NCBI GenBank assembly: GCA_047967505.1
Contig: CM106539.1
Strand: one strand, 5' to 3'
From: Dipteris shenzhenensis
Taxonomy: Eukaryota; Polypodiophyta; Polypodiopsida; Gleicheniales
Length of the DNA: 64,000 nucleotides
Part shown: piece by piece, positions 34,888 through 46,045 of the stretch
How the letters are laid out: every line of letters starts with the position of its first letter
Numbering within the stretch: position 1 is the first letter of the stretch
Notes under the pieces: generated by a model
Told to the model about the DNA's origin: nothing
The model's input: the letters and a program-made list of their open reading frames with translations, nothing else
Database searches by the model: none
Translations under genes and position numbers: made by a program

Positions 34888-35508
34888 ACAACCCAGATAC
34901 ATGGCAAACTAGACCGTCAAGGTCACTGGTCGGCTGCTGCTGTTGAAGATGTTGCTATTGGTGCGGATCCTTCTGATAATTCTCTGCCTTGTGGGATATC
35001 TGCTTCGGCTGCTGGTGTTGTTACTCATGGTGTTGAAAATTTTCCAAATCTTGTTGATGTGATGTCTGGTGGTTTCCAAGCTGCTAGTGTTTCTATTGCT
35101 ATCTTGTGTTCTGGTGCTGCTATGGATTCTATTGGTTGTCCTACTACTCTTACTAGTTCGGTTGACGCTGGTGTTGCACTGGTTGTTGGTTCTATGCATG
35201 GTGTGGATTCTTCAGATGGATGTACTGCTCTTCCTGTTGCTCATGAGGTTTGCGATGGCTTTGCTGGTCATTCCTTTCCTAGTGCGCGTGGAGATTTCTC
35301 TATTGTCGGTGGTGGTTCTGCATCTTTGAATGTGTCGAATGATTTTGAGGATGAGCTACTGTTGAAGATGAGCAATGTCTCATGGATGGAGCAGTTATAT
35401 CAAGTGGTTCATGGAAAATCTGGTGGAGGTAGTTTGGTTTCCGGTGGTTCTTTCAAAGATTGTGTTTTTAATATAAATGTTGATGCTGGTTCTCTTTTGA
35501 GGAAGTAG
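34888..35508 (+). CDS. Open frame of unknown function (possibly partial)
   Basis: After a TAA at 34885 the frame is open for 206 codons to a stop at 35506-35508. The first ATG is 35062, so the real product is either 148 residues or lacks its 5' exon. The text before the ATG reads like protein (HWSAAAVEDVAIGADPSDNS). The composition is high in Ala, Gly, Val, Ser and Asp with strongly T-ending codons, and the C-terminus reads DCVFNINVDAGSLLRK. No domain was recognised; it could be an ORF1-like protein of a LINE or a fragment of a host gene. It is followed by a cluster of ATTGCCTAC repeats. Confidence 0.4.
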   Translation, partial: TTQIHGKLDRQGHWSAAAVEDVAIGADPSDNSLPCGISASAAGVVTHGVENFPNLVDVMSGGFQAASVSIAILCSGAAMDSIGCPTTLTSSVDAGVALVVGSMHGVDSSDGCTALPVAHEVCDGFAGHSFPSARGDFSIVGGGSASLNVSNDFEDELLLKMSNVSWMEQLYQVVHGKSGGGSLVSGGSFKDCVFNINVDAGSLLRK

Positions 35509-35509
35509 T

Positions 35510-35685
35510 GGATATTGCCTACATGGCCATGGTATTGCCTATGTGGCATGGTTGTCTTTTGCTATGGATATTGCCTACGTGGCTATGGTACTGCCTACAT
35601 AGCCTCTTTTTTGTGAAAACATATTGCCTACATGGCCTTTATTTTCAGAAGTGTTTTGATAAATGATATTGCCTACGTGGCTTGT
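35510..35685 (+). repeat. Cluster of ATTGCCTAC(A/G)TGGC repeats
   Basis: Six copies of a 14-base motif (ATTGCCTACATGGC, ATTGCCTATGTGGC, ATTGCCTACGTGGC, CTGCCTACATAGC and similar) within about 170 bp directly after the stop of the preceding frame, at irregular spacing. It may represent a 3'-UTR repeat. Confidence 0.8.
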
Positions 35686-36005
35686 TTTTTTCTCGGTTAT
35701 CCGGTGGATGTAATGCTAAAGTTTTATGCAGTCTTTTTTAAGTGATGGAATATACATTTGGCATTTTGTATTGGTTTTTTTTTAATTTGTAATTAAGTTA
35801 TTTTATAGATTGCTTTCTTACGTGTCAAATGTGTATTGAATGTTTTGTTTTGAGTATGCTTACGTGTAAGGTGTAGGTTTTGCCACAAAGAGCACCACCG
35901 ATAGCTCCTCCAATGTCAGATTCCCTAGAAAAAAACACGATCAACTTTTCTAGAATAAAGCTCCAAATTCTTTTTCAAAACATCATGATATTCCCTCAAA
36001 CCTCC

Positions 36006-36806
36006 TTAATCATCATATGGGTTAGCAACGAGCTCCAACACCGTATCTACCTTAACAACCTCGCTTCTATCATATTTCACCAAACTACTAACTCTTTTAT
36101 GACTAATGACCTTCATCGCAACATCAGAAGGAACTCTGCATAAACCCAACATTGTAGCCAAAGTCGCACGCAAGCTACGGTTACTCAAATTTCCAACCAA
36201 CCCAACAGACTCCATCAAAGTCTGAACGAACTTACTCAAGCCCTTTAGACTGACACGATTACGGTTGAATTACACTTGCACAACACAAAAACCACATCAA
36301 AACACAAAAAACAGACAACGTTCATACACAGTAACCACACCCCTCGAATTTTCCATCGTTTATCAAATATGAAACAAAAAACATTAATAAACACTTACCA
36401 CATCCCTTGGATTATCATTAACTGGCATAAAGACCAAAAGGAATCTCATCAACACCGGTTTCATCAATATGAAGCTTCTGCTTGCGTGTAGTAATACTAC
36501 TGCACGACCAAAGGCGTGAAACATTGCCATCAACGACTCAATAGGAAACAGTTCACCATTCATCTTTAAAACTTGCACAAAGAGCTTCTCTAGCATCGAA
36601 TTCAATTCACAAAAATCCAAATCCTCGAGCTTCACAGACACATCCAAACTAGAAAACTTCCTCCATGCATCAAAACGATTGCGCGCCCACTGATCCTTCT
36701 CCGTCGAATGCTCATGCATGCTCTCAGACAGCCGAGCTAGCTCCATAGTTGCAATCATGTAATTAAACTCCATCATTTCAATTTGCATGATGAGTATTTT
36801 GATCAT
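36006..36806 (-). CDS. Crypton/DUF3504-like tyrosine recombinase, probable two-exon gene or remnant
   Basis: Minus strand. Exon 1 (36806 to about 36402) carries WARNRFDAWRKFSSLDVSV and ELNSMLEKLFVQVLKMNGEL, then FPIESLMAMFHAFGRA. This is the N-terminal pattern of eukaryotic phage-integrase-like proteins (DUF3504, ZMYM/Crypton type), whose consensus has 'ELN..L..F..EVRK.DG..Y.P.SL'. The coding text near the exon end is in a shifted frame (RKQKLHIDETGVDEIP). A GTAAGT donor follows at about 36401. Exon 2, from about 36250, has NLSNRSLRATLATMLGLCRV and SHKRVSSLVKYDRSE, the catalytic Arg block, the GH-like block and the nucleophile Tyr. The usual His of HxxR is Arg here. It ends at 36006. It may be a decayed copy. 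Confidence 0.6.
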
Positions 36807-37329
36807 AAATGCCTTCTATTTTAAATCTATCTTGGAATCTCTTATCCATGGGTGGCATTTTTGTGCCAACATTTGGAAACTCCTACCTAAACAAGCTTGT
36901 CCCACTTCAAACCCCTAAATTGCCTTCATTTCTTGGACAAAAGACCACTTCTATTCTATGCTTTGGTCTTTTGTACTTGCAAGGTAATATTAGCACATAC
37001 ATGAAATAATTGTAGCCTTTATACATCTCAACATTAATGCATTTTTATAAAACGATATGCAACCTATTTTCTACATTTGTCTTCACAATGTGCAAGTAGT
37101 CTAGTGAGAGGAAGTAAAATGACATTACTTAGAAAAAAAATCTAACTTTGCATTTGCATCACGTGTGCAGCTCTCGAACTTGCATACTTTGGAGATGTCT
37201 TCCATTTTCTTAGCTTAAATAGCTATTCGTTTAAATAGAGCATAACCAGCGTAGGTATTCAAGTGTTCTTTGACTAACTCAGCCATCTAGAATTCCTAGC
37301 ATATACATACTACCTTGTCCATTCCTCAC
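36807..37329. other. Unassigned AT-rich stretch
   Basis: A 66-codon plus-strand frame (36809-37009) is present but resembles nothing known. Nothing else was recognised. Confidence 0.3.
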
Positions 37330-38205
37330 ATAGCTTTGGCCTTATGACAAAAAAATTTTGGGTTGCATATCCAAGAAAACAAGAACCTAAAGAGGGTTTG
37401 AGCATATGGCCAAAGTTTGGACCATATGGCTAATTCTTTGTGACAAAATCCTTATCAGTCAGAAGTTTTGGCCATAAGGCAAAACTTTTTTGAATTCTAT
37501 TCATGAGGTTATACCTCAAGGATGGGTATAGAAACCCTCACAAAGTTTTGGCCTTGTGGCAAAAAATTTGTGGGTTATGTATCCACAAAAAGAAGAACCT
37601 AAAGAAGGTTTTTAAGAATATGGCCAGAGTTTTGACAACATGGCTAATTCTTTATGACAAATCATTATGAGTCAGTATTTTTGGCCACAAGGTCAAAACT
37701 TTATCACATCTTATTCATGAGGTTTGGGATTGTGTACCCACAAAAACAAGAACCCAAAGAAATTTTGACCATATGGCTAGAACTTGTGGCCAAAACTTTA
37801 AGATGGCCTCATGAACAAGATGTGAAAAAGTTTACACCTTGTGGCCAAGACTTTAAGAGGAATAACCACATGAAGATCTTGTCACAAGAAAAACTAATGA
37901 TTCATAAAGATTTTTCCACACTGTCAAAACTCTGCCTCATATTGTTCATGTGGTCACGCATCAAGGATTTGAGCACCCCATCATATCTTCTCCACAAAGA
38001 TAGGGATTAAAAACTTTGGCGATGACAAGGTCAAAACTAGTCCACATCTTATTCATGAAATCATTTCTCAAGGATTTTCGAAAACCTTTCATATAGTGTT
38101 GAACTTGTGGCCAAATCTTTGTGAGTTTCCAAACATATCCTTGAATGGTGCCTTATGTACATGATTTGGAGTTGTTTTGACCTTGTGGCCAAATCTTCAT
38201 GATTT
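37329..38205 (+). repeat. Irregular tandem repeat, about 210 bp
   Basis: Repeated words TTTTGGCC(T/A)-TGGCAAAA, GGGTT-TGTATCCACAAAAA-AAGAACC, AAAGA-GTTT-ATATGGCC and TTCATGAGGTTT. Clear units start near 37335 and 37547 (212 bp apart), and a more scrambled copy from about 37680 partly inverts the word GTGGCCAAAACTT. Confidence 0.7.
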
Positions 38206-38209
38206 ATCA

Positions 38210-38235
38210 CAAAGAGAGAGAGAGAGAGAGAGAGT
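38210..38235 (+). repeat. (AG)n microsatellite
   Basis: Uninterrupted (AG)n run of about 25 bases at the end of the preceding repeat block. Confidence 0.9.
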
Positions 38236-38514
38236 CACATATCTCTTGCTTCTAGTATCTGGTAATAGTCTGGTAATAGTGTATATGAATGGTATATGGA
38301 TGTCTATGACATTCTTGGGATTAAGACACCAAATGCTAACTTATTTGAACTCAAGGATTCTAGAATGATGTGGTAGATGTCTTTGACTGAATTGCTGGAC
38401 AAGAAGGAGTAGCTCGCAATGTCATGAAGATGAAAGCAAAGAGTATTATATACAAGCTTGATCCATCGGCATTTGAAATGTCTACTCATTTGCTTTCAAT
38501 GCAAGCAGAGAGTG

Positions 38515-38697
38515 GGGTAGGAGGGGCTTTGGGAGGGGAGTGGAGGTGGGTTTGGTGGGAAGTACTTGGTCAGGGGAGCAGAGGCTAGGATAGGAGGAGG
38601 AGTGGAGGATGGGGTAGGAGGGTGGAGGGGGTGGAGGGTGGAGGGTGGGCAGGAGGGGGTGGAGGATGGGGTAGGAGGGGGTGGAGGGTGGGTTATG
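38515..38697 (+). repeat. G-rich minisatellite (GGAGGRTGGGGTAGGAGG type)
   Basis: About 180 bp of almost pure purine plus T built from GTGGAGG, TGGGG and AGGAGG words. Many runs of two to five G make G-quadruplex formation plausible. The Pro-rich minus-strand frame across it is an artefact of composition. A C/T-rich tract of opposite composition lies at 38878-38990. Confidence 0.85.
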
Positions 38698-38699
38698 GT

Positions 38700-39818
38700 C
38701 AAGTCACATATATGTCTCCCCTTACATTGAAAAATTGAATATTCCCTTAATGAGTCCCTTGTCCCTTTTTGAAGGCATGTGCAATTAACATAAGCTCTAC
38801 CCATCCCTTCAACATCATCGTGTGATTAATTTAAGTGCCACCAAAAATAATTTGTCTAGGAAGAATTCCTCACCACATCGCCCCTCAACCCATCTTCCTC
38901 CCCTTTCCACACCTCTTTGGCTCCTTTCCTCTCAACCCCTCTCCCTCCTCTTTTCTATCCTCCCCTCTCTTGCTGCCTTAGCCCTCCTCTACACTCTCAA
39001 ATCTCTTGAAGCTTGGTGAGTGAACCATTTTTGGGTGTGTTCTAGAGATAGAAGTGAGATGTAGCCAATGGATATTCATTTGATGGCCTTACCATCAAGC
39101 TTATGCCTCGATTGAGAGGGTACATGGGCATATGCAAGAGATCCAAACACCTGCATGAGACAAATTGCAGCCTGTCCATGTCTCATAAAGGGTCATGGTA
39201 GCTCAAGTGGGTGCTCATTTGGCACACATAACAACATCCAACTAGAATTTATTGGGCAAAGGCTTCCCGTTAAGCATGAACCTTCCCATTTCCTTTTCTA
39301 TTCTATTTCGTTGCTCTTCAAGTCCATTTTTTTGCAGTGTATGGCACTGTACACTAATGTAAGATATCTCGGGCTACTAAAGGTACTCAAAACCCCTATC
39401 AACTCTCAGAGAATATCTCAATTGAGGCGTGCACTTAATCATCTTCAGTTCTTCAAGCTACCACAGACCTTTCATGGAACATATGTTTCCTCCACCTTTA
39501 GTCCTAGAGGACATTAAAGAAAAGTAACAAATGACCCAGATAATATTTTTCTTGCTCAAAAGTTTTGTATAGAATGTTGGCACCCAAGCTCTTAAAGTAA
39601 ATGAATTTTTTGACATTACGAGGTTTCAAAAAGGTTCGATGAAGCAAAGGGACTTTGCCAAAATATCAATGTGTACACAACTGGTTTCTATGGTATAGCC
39701 GAATATGATAAAACAACCCTTCATGAGTGCATGTCATATAGTTTGATCAAGCATGGCCAAACTACTCAGTATCTTCCCAATTCTCTAGTGTGTTTTTTGA
39801 GTAGCACTATCCCGATTC
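38700..39818. other. Unassigned stretch before copia A2
   Basis: It holds a C/T-rich tract (38878-38990), a 120-codon plus-strand frame (39155-39517) and a 71-codon frame (39671-39886); none is recognised. Confidence 0.3.
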
Positions 39819-39982
39819 TATGGGGGTTAACCCCAATTATGAACAATACTCAAACACACATATATATGGATGACATAAAAGATTAGGGTGTTCTGCACCC
39901 ACCAAAACTTGTGTAGCTCTCTCTTTTGGCTCTCCCTCTCTCTCACCTTCTTCCGTTCTGCTTTCGTTGTTGAGATCTCTCA
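39819..39982 (+). repeat. 5' LTR of copia A2
   Basis: Similar to the reverse complement of the A1 LTRs (TGGGGGTTAA ... ACAATACTCAAACACA ... GATTAGGGTG-TTCTGCACCC ... CTCTCA), lacking about 15 bases near its start. It is clearly older than A1 by divergence. Confidence 0.88.
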
Positions 39983-39984
39983 AC

Positions 39985-39996
39985 TGGTATTAGAGC
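39985..39996 (+). other. Primer binding site of copia A2
   Basis: TGGTATTAGAGC, one C-to-T change from the A1 and B site, two bases after the LTR. Confidence 0.85.
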
Positions 39997-41899
39997 ATGG
40001 GTGTTCTAACTGAGCCCGGGTGTGAGCTTGGAGCTCGAAGTCTACTAGTGCAGCTCTATGGGAGAAAGGAGAAGCTCTGTTGGGTGACTTTACCTACATC
40101 CTAGTGTGTAGAAACCTTTGGAAAGCTCTCTGAGTGGTTTTTTGCAAGCTTGTAGGTGCTTTTGGAGGAAAATTACATTTTTTGATGACTCCCATGTTCC
40201 TTTCGATGAGACTGAGAGTCTAGAATGACCTATAGACGAAACCATTTCCTGCTTTTGGTGTCCATTGCACTTCGAGAGTTCAAAAAAACCTTCATTCTTG
40301 AATTTGGCATCATTTTGTTGGATTTCTGATTCACTGTCTCTACTTCAACGTTTTTCTACCAGTGTGTTGGAACTCGAGTTTGAAGCAACCCTTCACTGAT
40401 CTTTTAGTTTCGGTGGACTCAAGAGGTCCTAAAAATTATGTGTTGCTCATCATTTGCACTCCAGTGGTGTTTACAAATAGGTATGTTTGCAAAAATGTTT
40501 TTTGGTCCGTGTGTCGGACCCGATGATTGAGACCACAGTTTTCAAAACCGTCTATTCCATTGTATTTCAAAGGTCCAAAGACCCCTACTTGACAGCTCTT
40601 GCATGATTCCACGGAGATTTGGAGAAGTTCCATCTCTCTAAGGCATCGAGTTGTCTGTTTCTCTGTCAAAAATCCATTCAAAGGTTCAAACAATTGATTT
40701 TTGGATTATAGATCAATTGTAAGGGTTGACTCCTCATTTCCCATTCATCTCGGTTGGGATTTTGGAGTTCCATCAAAAGAGATATATTTGCAGATTGTCT
40801 TGCTGAGTCCAATTATGCAGTGACACCCATGTTTTGAGGCATCTTAGGTTCTATTTTCACTAGCGATCATTGCTGTGGGGCCGTGATCTCTTGGATATAC
40901 CTTATGCAAATCACTCTAATTGTAATATGAGCATGTGTGCTCATTCATGGTTTGCATTTGGTTGTAGTGAATACTTTATAGGCCATTTGGATGCATTGTG
41001 ATCCTTGTTGGATGCACTGATAGGCCCAGATTGCCCTGACAGATGCTTTATTGATGGACGTTTAGCACACACATGCTATTTTATGATGAGGAATAGCTTT
41101 GACATATTGCAGTGGATGCACAAGTTGTGCTATGATCTCTTGGACAACATTTTTGCTTGAGGCATTTTGGCACTTATTGGAATTGGGATTGCCTTTGTCA
41201 TTATAGGTTGACATTTTCTTTTGAGCCAGATCCTGGGGTGCCAACTCAATATGTAATATGTTACTACCCTCATCCAAAATCCAGGGTATGGGGGGACAAG
41301 ATCCATATATAATATGCATCGATTTTCTTTAAAAAATTCAAATATGCAAGGGAAAAAAATGAAATTTTCACGTCCCCCCTCCCACAAAATATAAGGTAGG
41401 TACCTTGAAAAATATGCAAGATTTTAAGGTTTGTACATAATTTTCATAATATGTGAGGCCCAAGAGGGGGGTCTTTTGGATGGGGGGGGTAATTCAAAAA
41501 ATACACTAAAATATGAAAACCCATATCCTTTCATATTAATGTAACTTTTTCATGTGTTACCCAAATTTCAAGGTGTAAAGACATATTTGAAGCTCTTTTA
41601 GTGTAGAGCACAACCATGTTAATTTGAATAATTTTTATTCATGGCATATTGCTAAATTCATCTCATACTCAAGATTTTGATAGGTTTTCTTACTAAAGGG
41701 AGTTGGTGCCCCAAGGGCCAAATTTGCTCATATAGATGCGTAGTATATGCAGATGAGTTAGATGCATTTCGATGCTTTGAGCTTTGAGTTTTAGTGACAC
41801 TATCCTTCATTAAGACAGACATATTTGGGTGAACTTGGTATTTGGTGTGATACCTCTCTTGTAGGTACTAGCATTTGGGATTTTGTTTCATTTTCATCA
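39997..41899 (+). other. Leader of copia A2
   Basis: Collinear with the A1 leader but about 500 bp longer because of the insertion at 41232-41714. No coding signal. Confidence 0.75.
41232..41714. mobile_element. MITE-like insertion with terminal inverted repeats
   Basis: 483 bp absent from the A1 leader. Left end CCTGGGGTGCCAACTC, right end GAGTTGGTGCCCCAA: inverted over about 14 bases with two mismatches. It is flanked by GAGCCAGAT (41223-41231) and GGGCCAAAT (41715-41723), which both correspond to the single GGGCCAGAT in A1, so the target duplication is about 9 bp. No coding capacity. A 9-bp duplication fits a Mutator-type non-autonomous element; an 8-bp hAT-type duplication cannot be excluded. 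Confidence 0.75.
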
Positions 41900-42107
41900 T
41901 GGCATCCTCTTCCATGTTTGAAAAGGAGTTTTTCAACATTAAAAAGTTTGATGGGACAAACTTTTGTTTATGCTTCAAAGAACCAGATAAGGGATGTGCT
42001 TATTCAAAAGAAGCAGATTAAACCCTTGGTAGGGATTGGAGTTAAGCCTACAGATATGTAAGAAAAGGAATGCAAATTGGGGTGCAAATAAGGAAGAGAG
42101 TCCAAGG
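41900..42107 (+). pseudogene. Copia A2 Gag, 5' and 3' pieces fused by deletion
   Basis: The ATG at 41900 opens MASSSMFEKEFFNIKKFDGT, followed by a frameshift (the downstream frame reads QIRDVLIQKKQIKPLVGI). After KPTDM the sequence jumps to text matching the region after the A1 zinc knuckle (around 10650-10600), a deletion of about 700 bp. The copia B insertion follows at 42108. Confidence 0.88.
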
Positions 42108-42254
42108 TGTTGGGGTAAAGGGCAGTGTGCCCACCCACTTGTATAGTGCCCATGTATACTCATATATATATGATAGAGGAATAAGCTGGAGTAGCTTTTG
42201 CTCCACCACTTTTGGTGTCTCCTTATCCCTTTGTGTGTGCTCTCCTCTCCCACA
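42108..42254 (+). repeat. 5' LTR of copia B
   Basis: 147 bp, TGTTGGGG...CCCACA, with a TATATATATGA box at about 42166-42176. Confidence 0.96.
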
Positions 42255-42256
42255 AC

Positions 42257-42268
42257 TGGTATCAGAGC
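42257..42268 (+). other. Primer binding site of copia B
   Basis: TGGTATCAGAGC, complementary to initiator tRNA-Met, two bases after the LTR. Confidence 0.94.
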
Positions 42269-43604
42269 ACCATGGCTTCGGGCTTGTGGTATGTGCGGGC
42301 ATAGGCGGTGCTTCTAGCTTTGAGTCGATGCACTTCTTGCAGTGTGCGGAGCTTCCATAGCCATCGATGGAGAGGGAGCTTCATCGGAGAGAAGGAGAAG
42401 CTCCAAGGGAGCTTCTACAGTGTGGGAAAGGGCTTTTCTCTTGATGAAAGGGTAAAATTTGGTCACGTTACTAGTTTTGGAGGAAGAAGCTCATCTGGTG
42501 AGCTTACAGAGAAAGAGATTTTGGGTAGACATCATTGCGGATTGGAGCAGGGGACTCTTTCTATTAAGGTGCCTTGCCTCTGCAACACGGGGTTCTTATT
42601 TTCAGGGCTGGTTGGTCAGCATTTCGGGGCTGATTTGTTATCGTATTCAGGGCTGATTTTATGGCATTGTGTTTGCCATTGGTCAAGACATTAGAATTGC
42701 TGCTGTTGCTATTTTTTATGACAAAACAGTCATTTTCAGGACTGGATATCTCTTTCCTGGTGTGAAATTGCACTTTGTGCCGAACTGAAAAGTTGTAGTT
42801 CACAGAACATACTACAACTTTGCTTTTGGAAGCAAGTTGATCCGGTATAAGCTGCAGGAGTTATAGCCTCTGCAAAACCACAAAAGTTGCAGTCTACTGT
42901 CTATTTGTGACCAATGTGCAGGAAACTGTTTTTCAGGTGAGAATATCTGAGAACCCACAAGGATTTGGCCCTTGGTGTCAACTAACAAGTTGTAGATCTT
43001 TCTACCAACTACAACTTTGCTGTGTGCAGCTTTGGCATCCGATCTTTCGGTGAAAAGATATCACTGTTCAAAAACAAGGACAGTGTGTTATCTTGCCCAA
43101 AGTGAATGTGATTTCTCTTGCATAACAGTAAATTACAAAAAGTGATTAGGATCTCACTTCAGTCCAAGGGCATTATTGGCATTTTGGCAAGTCACTTTGG
43201 CACATTTGGCAAGTGGTGGAATGCTTGATTTTGTTGCCAAAGGATTGCACACTTGAGGTGATGCATTGGTGATGCAGTAAATGCCATTTCGATGCATTAT
43301 GGATTTGCATTGGTGGATGCCGCACTAATGTTTATGGATAGTTGCACTGGGCTCCTATTGCCATTGGTTGAGCAGGCATTGCTCATTTGGTTCAGTGCAT
43401 TTCTTACTTGGATTGCCAGGCATTGGTAGGTTACTGGGCTGCATATATTCTTGTTTATGCCTCTTTATGGCTGAGTGCTTTTGAGTATTGGATCAGCCAG
43501 TTTATTTGGAGACCTGATTGGTCTAGACAACACTATATTTTTGGTCATTTGGGTTGCATACTGCACTATACTGCTCTTTGGTTGTGAGCTATTGTGCCAC
43601 AGAT
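42269..43604 (+). other. Leader of copia B
   Basis: About 1.3 kb with no convincing coding frame; small frames such as 42308-42694 overlap in several phases. Length and position parallel the A1 leader. Confidence 0.7.
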
Positions 43605-44346
43605 ATGGCATCTACAGCTAGTAGTGCCCTCTTTGATATTGAGAGGTTGGATGGATCAAACTTTCAGTATTGGAAAGAGCAGATTTATGATGTGTTAGTG
43701 CAGAAGAGGCAGCATAAGCCCATTCAATGCAAAGGTGTCAACCCTAATAGCATTAAACAGAGTGATTGGGATGACATGGATGAGCAAGCATGCTCTATCA
43801 TCATGCTCTATCATTTAGTCATCACTCTCGAAGTCAGTCTACTTGTAGGTACAGGATGGTGTATAGGGTGTAGACTGCCATGCATATGAGTTCTATACTC
43901 ATATATGCCGGATGTATGACCATGATAGTGTTATGTTACAACATGATGGGTTGAAATGCCCTGATGTGCTGAAATACAGCCTTGATATGCACTCCAGAGG
44001 TAGATCAATTGGTATAAATAGGTCATGTTCAAGGGGGAATTCCAAGAGCAAGTCTAGCTCTCAGACTTGTGTTAGATGTTTCTATTGTGGAAAGTATGGC
44101 CACGTGAAAAAGTATTGCCAAAAATGGCTAAGAAAATACAAGAAGAAGAGCAAGGTTAAGAATGACAGGAAGAAGGAGAAGAAGCATGTTGAGCTTCAAG
44201 GCATGGATGCTAGGGTTTCCACTGATAGTAGCAGTGATGAAGGCATTCTTTTGTCTATGTCTGACACCTCCTTCTTGGCCATTGATGTACCCATTCTCGG
44301 TGATTGGATGTTAGATCCATGTGCTTCATGTCATGACCCCTCATAG
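43605..44346 (+). pseudogene. Copia B Gag, zinc knuckle and protease start
   Basis: Gag starts at ATG 43605 (MASTASSALFDIERLDGSNF) and aligns with A1 Gag through QIYDVLVQKRQHKPI and SDWDDMDEQACSIIM. The middle of Gag is missing (break at about 43870-43920). The next frame has CFYCGKYGHVKKYC (CX2CX4HX4C). The protease site reads WMLDPCASCHD where the family has LDSGAS, so the D-S/T-G triad is destroyed although the first Asp remains. Confidence 0.88.
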
Positions 44347-45530
44347 GTCATGGTTCAGTGCATATCAAGAATGCATTGTGGGGAGTGGTTTGATGGGCAT
44401 TGATCATTCTATGGATGCCTATGGTTATGGAGATATCTACCTTGTTATGCCTAGTGGCACTATTCTTGTTCTACAGAGGGTTAGACATATACCAGGACTT
44501 GCTACGAGCAAGATCAGTACTGGACAGTTGGTTGAGGTAGGTTATCATGTCTCTTTGGGTGATCATGTATGGAAGATTGCTAGAGGCAATCTGGTTATGG
44601 CTAAGGGATCATGGGTTGGATTCTCTTATGCATTGCATGGATCAGGTGTCTAGGATAAGATGGTTATGATTAGTATGCAGCCATCAGTTAGTTTATGGTA
44701 TGCCAGACTTGGACATATGTCTACTGCAGGTATGGAAGCCCTTACAACATTGAGATACTTTCCTGTTATGGATGTCTCTCAAATTTTATGTCATGATTGT
44801 GATGATGGTCAGCAATCAGGATCCTCTTTTGTAAGGAAGACAATTAGTGAGAGGTATGTTGAGCCATTGCAGTTGGTTCATAGTAGTGCAGTTTGTGGGC
44901 CTATGCCTACCATTTCACTGGGTGGCACCTCTTACTTTGTGACATTTATTGATGCTGCTACAAAGTACATATGGGTATATCCGATTCGGCAGAAGCATGA
45001 TGTATATGATACATTTCAGCACTTCTTGGGTAATGCTGAAAATCAGTCAGGAAAGAAGCTATTGAGCTTGATGACTGATGGTGATGCAGGGTTTACCTCT
45101 TCTAGATTTCAGCATCTATGTGATACACTTGGTATCAGGAGGGTGTTGACCACTCATCTTTCTGCTCATGATGCCTTGGCAAAAGGCATAAATCGGATTC
45201 TATTGGACAGGATTGGTAGCATGCTACGATATGTAGGTCTTACCGAATGCTATTGGGCTAAGGCATGTAAGACAGCTGCATACTTGCTTAATAGGTCACC
45301 CAGGAGATCTCTGAATGGTAGAATGCCATTTGACTTCTTAACAGGTAGGGCACTGTTATGAGCATTTACATGTATTTGGCTGCGAGGCTTATGCTCATGG
45401 TTCCCAATCGAGAAGGTGTATCTTCCTTGGATACAATGAGTCCAGTAGGGACTACAAGTTATGGGATTCTTCAACTAGAGAGTTGATACGCAGCCATAAT
45501 GTCTATTACAAAGAGGATGCTGTGTTTAGA
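44347..45530 (+). pseudogene. Copia B protease end, GAG-pre-integrase and integrase
   Basis: Frames 44321-44653 and 44660-45361 run almost without stops. GAG-pre-integrase: LWYARLGHMSTAGMEALTT and CHDCDDGQQSGSS, in which the usual first His of HX4H and the GK before Q are altered. Integrase: LVHSSAVCGPMPT (the family has HSDVCGP: catalytic Asp replaced by an inserted Ser-Ala), then LMTDGDAGFTS (second Asp kept, NGGE altered), then SAHDALAKGINRI (Glu of AER replaced). All three active-site neighbourhoods are therefore damaged while the frame is open. The integrase tail FGCEAYAHG...CIFLGYNES continues to about 45530 after a frameshift. Confidence 0.88.
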
Positions 45531-45690
45531 TAGCCCAGGACTGTGGATAGCAGGAGAATGGTGTTCTAGGAGGGTGTAAGTGCACTGATACCTCCAAATT
45601 CTTTGCAGGGTCAGCCCATATCCCTTGGAGTGGGAGGTTTTTCCCATGGTGAGTAGGTTATAAAGTTGGGACAGTCACGATTATTTCCTA

Positions 45691-46045
45691 ATTTTGGTCA
45701 GAGACGGTCATATGTCTCGAGTATTCCATAGGTTTATACTCCTATGGAGATTGTTGATGCATCTTCTATGGACAGTTACAGTTTACTCCCAGCATGCAGA
45801 GTGCCTCTTGCAGATGAGGATGAGGCTATGCATGGTGAGAAGGATACCTTGGCTAATGATGCTTGGCTAATTTTGGTCAGAGACGGTCAGATGTCTCGAG
45901 TATTCCACAGGTTTATACTCCTATGGAGATTGTTGATGCATCTTCTATGGACAGTTACAGTTTACTCCCAGCATGCAGAGTGCCTCTTGCAGATGAGGAT
46001 GAGGCTATGCATGGTGAGAAGGATACCTTGGCTAATGATGCTTGG
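45691..46045 (+). repeat. Tandem duplication in copia B, 179-bp unit
   Basis: ATTTTGGTCAGAGACGGTCA begins units at 45691 and 45870; the copies are almost identical over about 175 bp. Confidence 0.95.

Noticed and set aside
38496-38804. Pro-rich 102-codon minus-strand ORF
   Set aside because: Composition artefact of the G-rich minisatellite.
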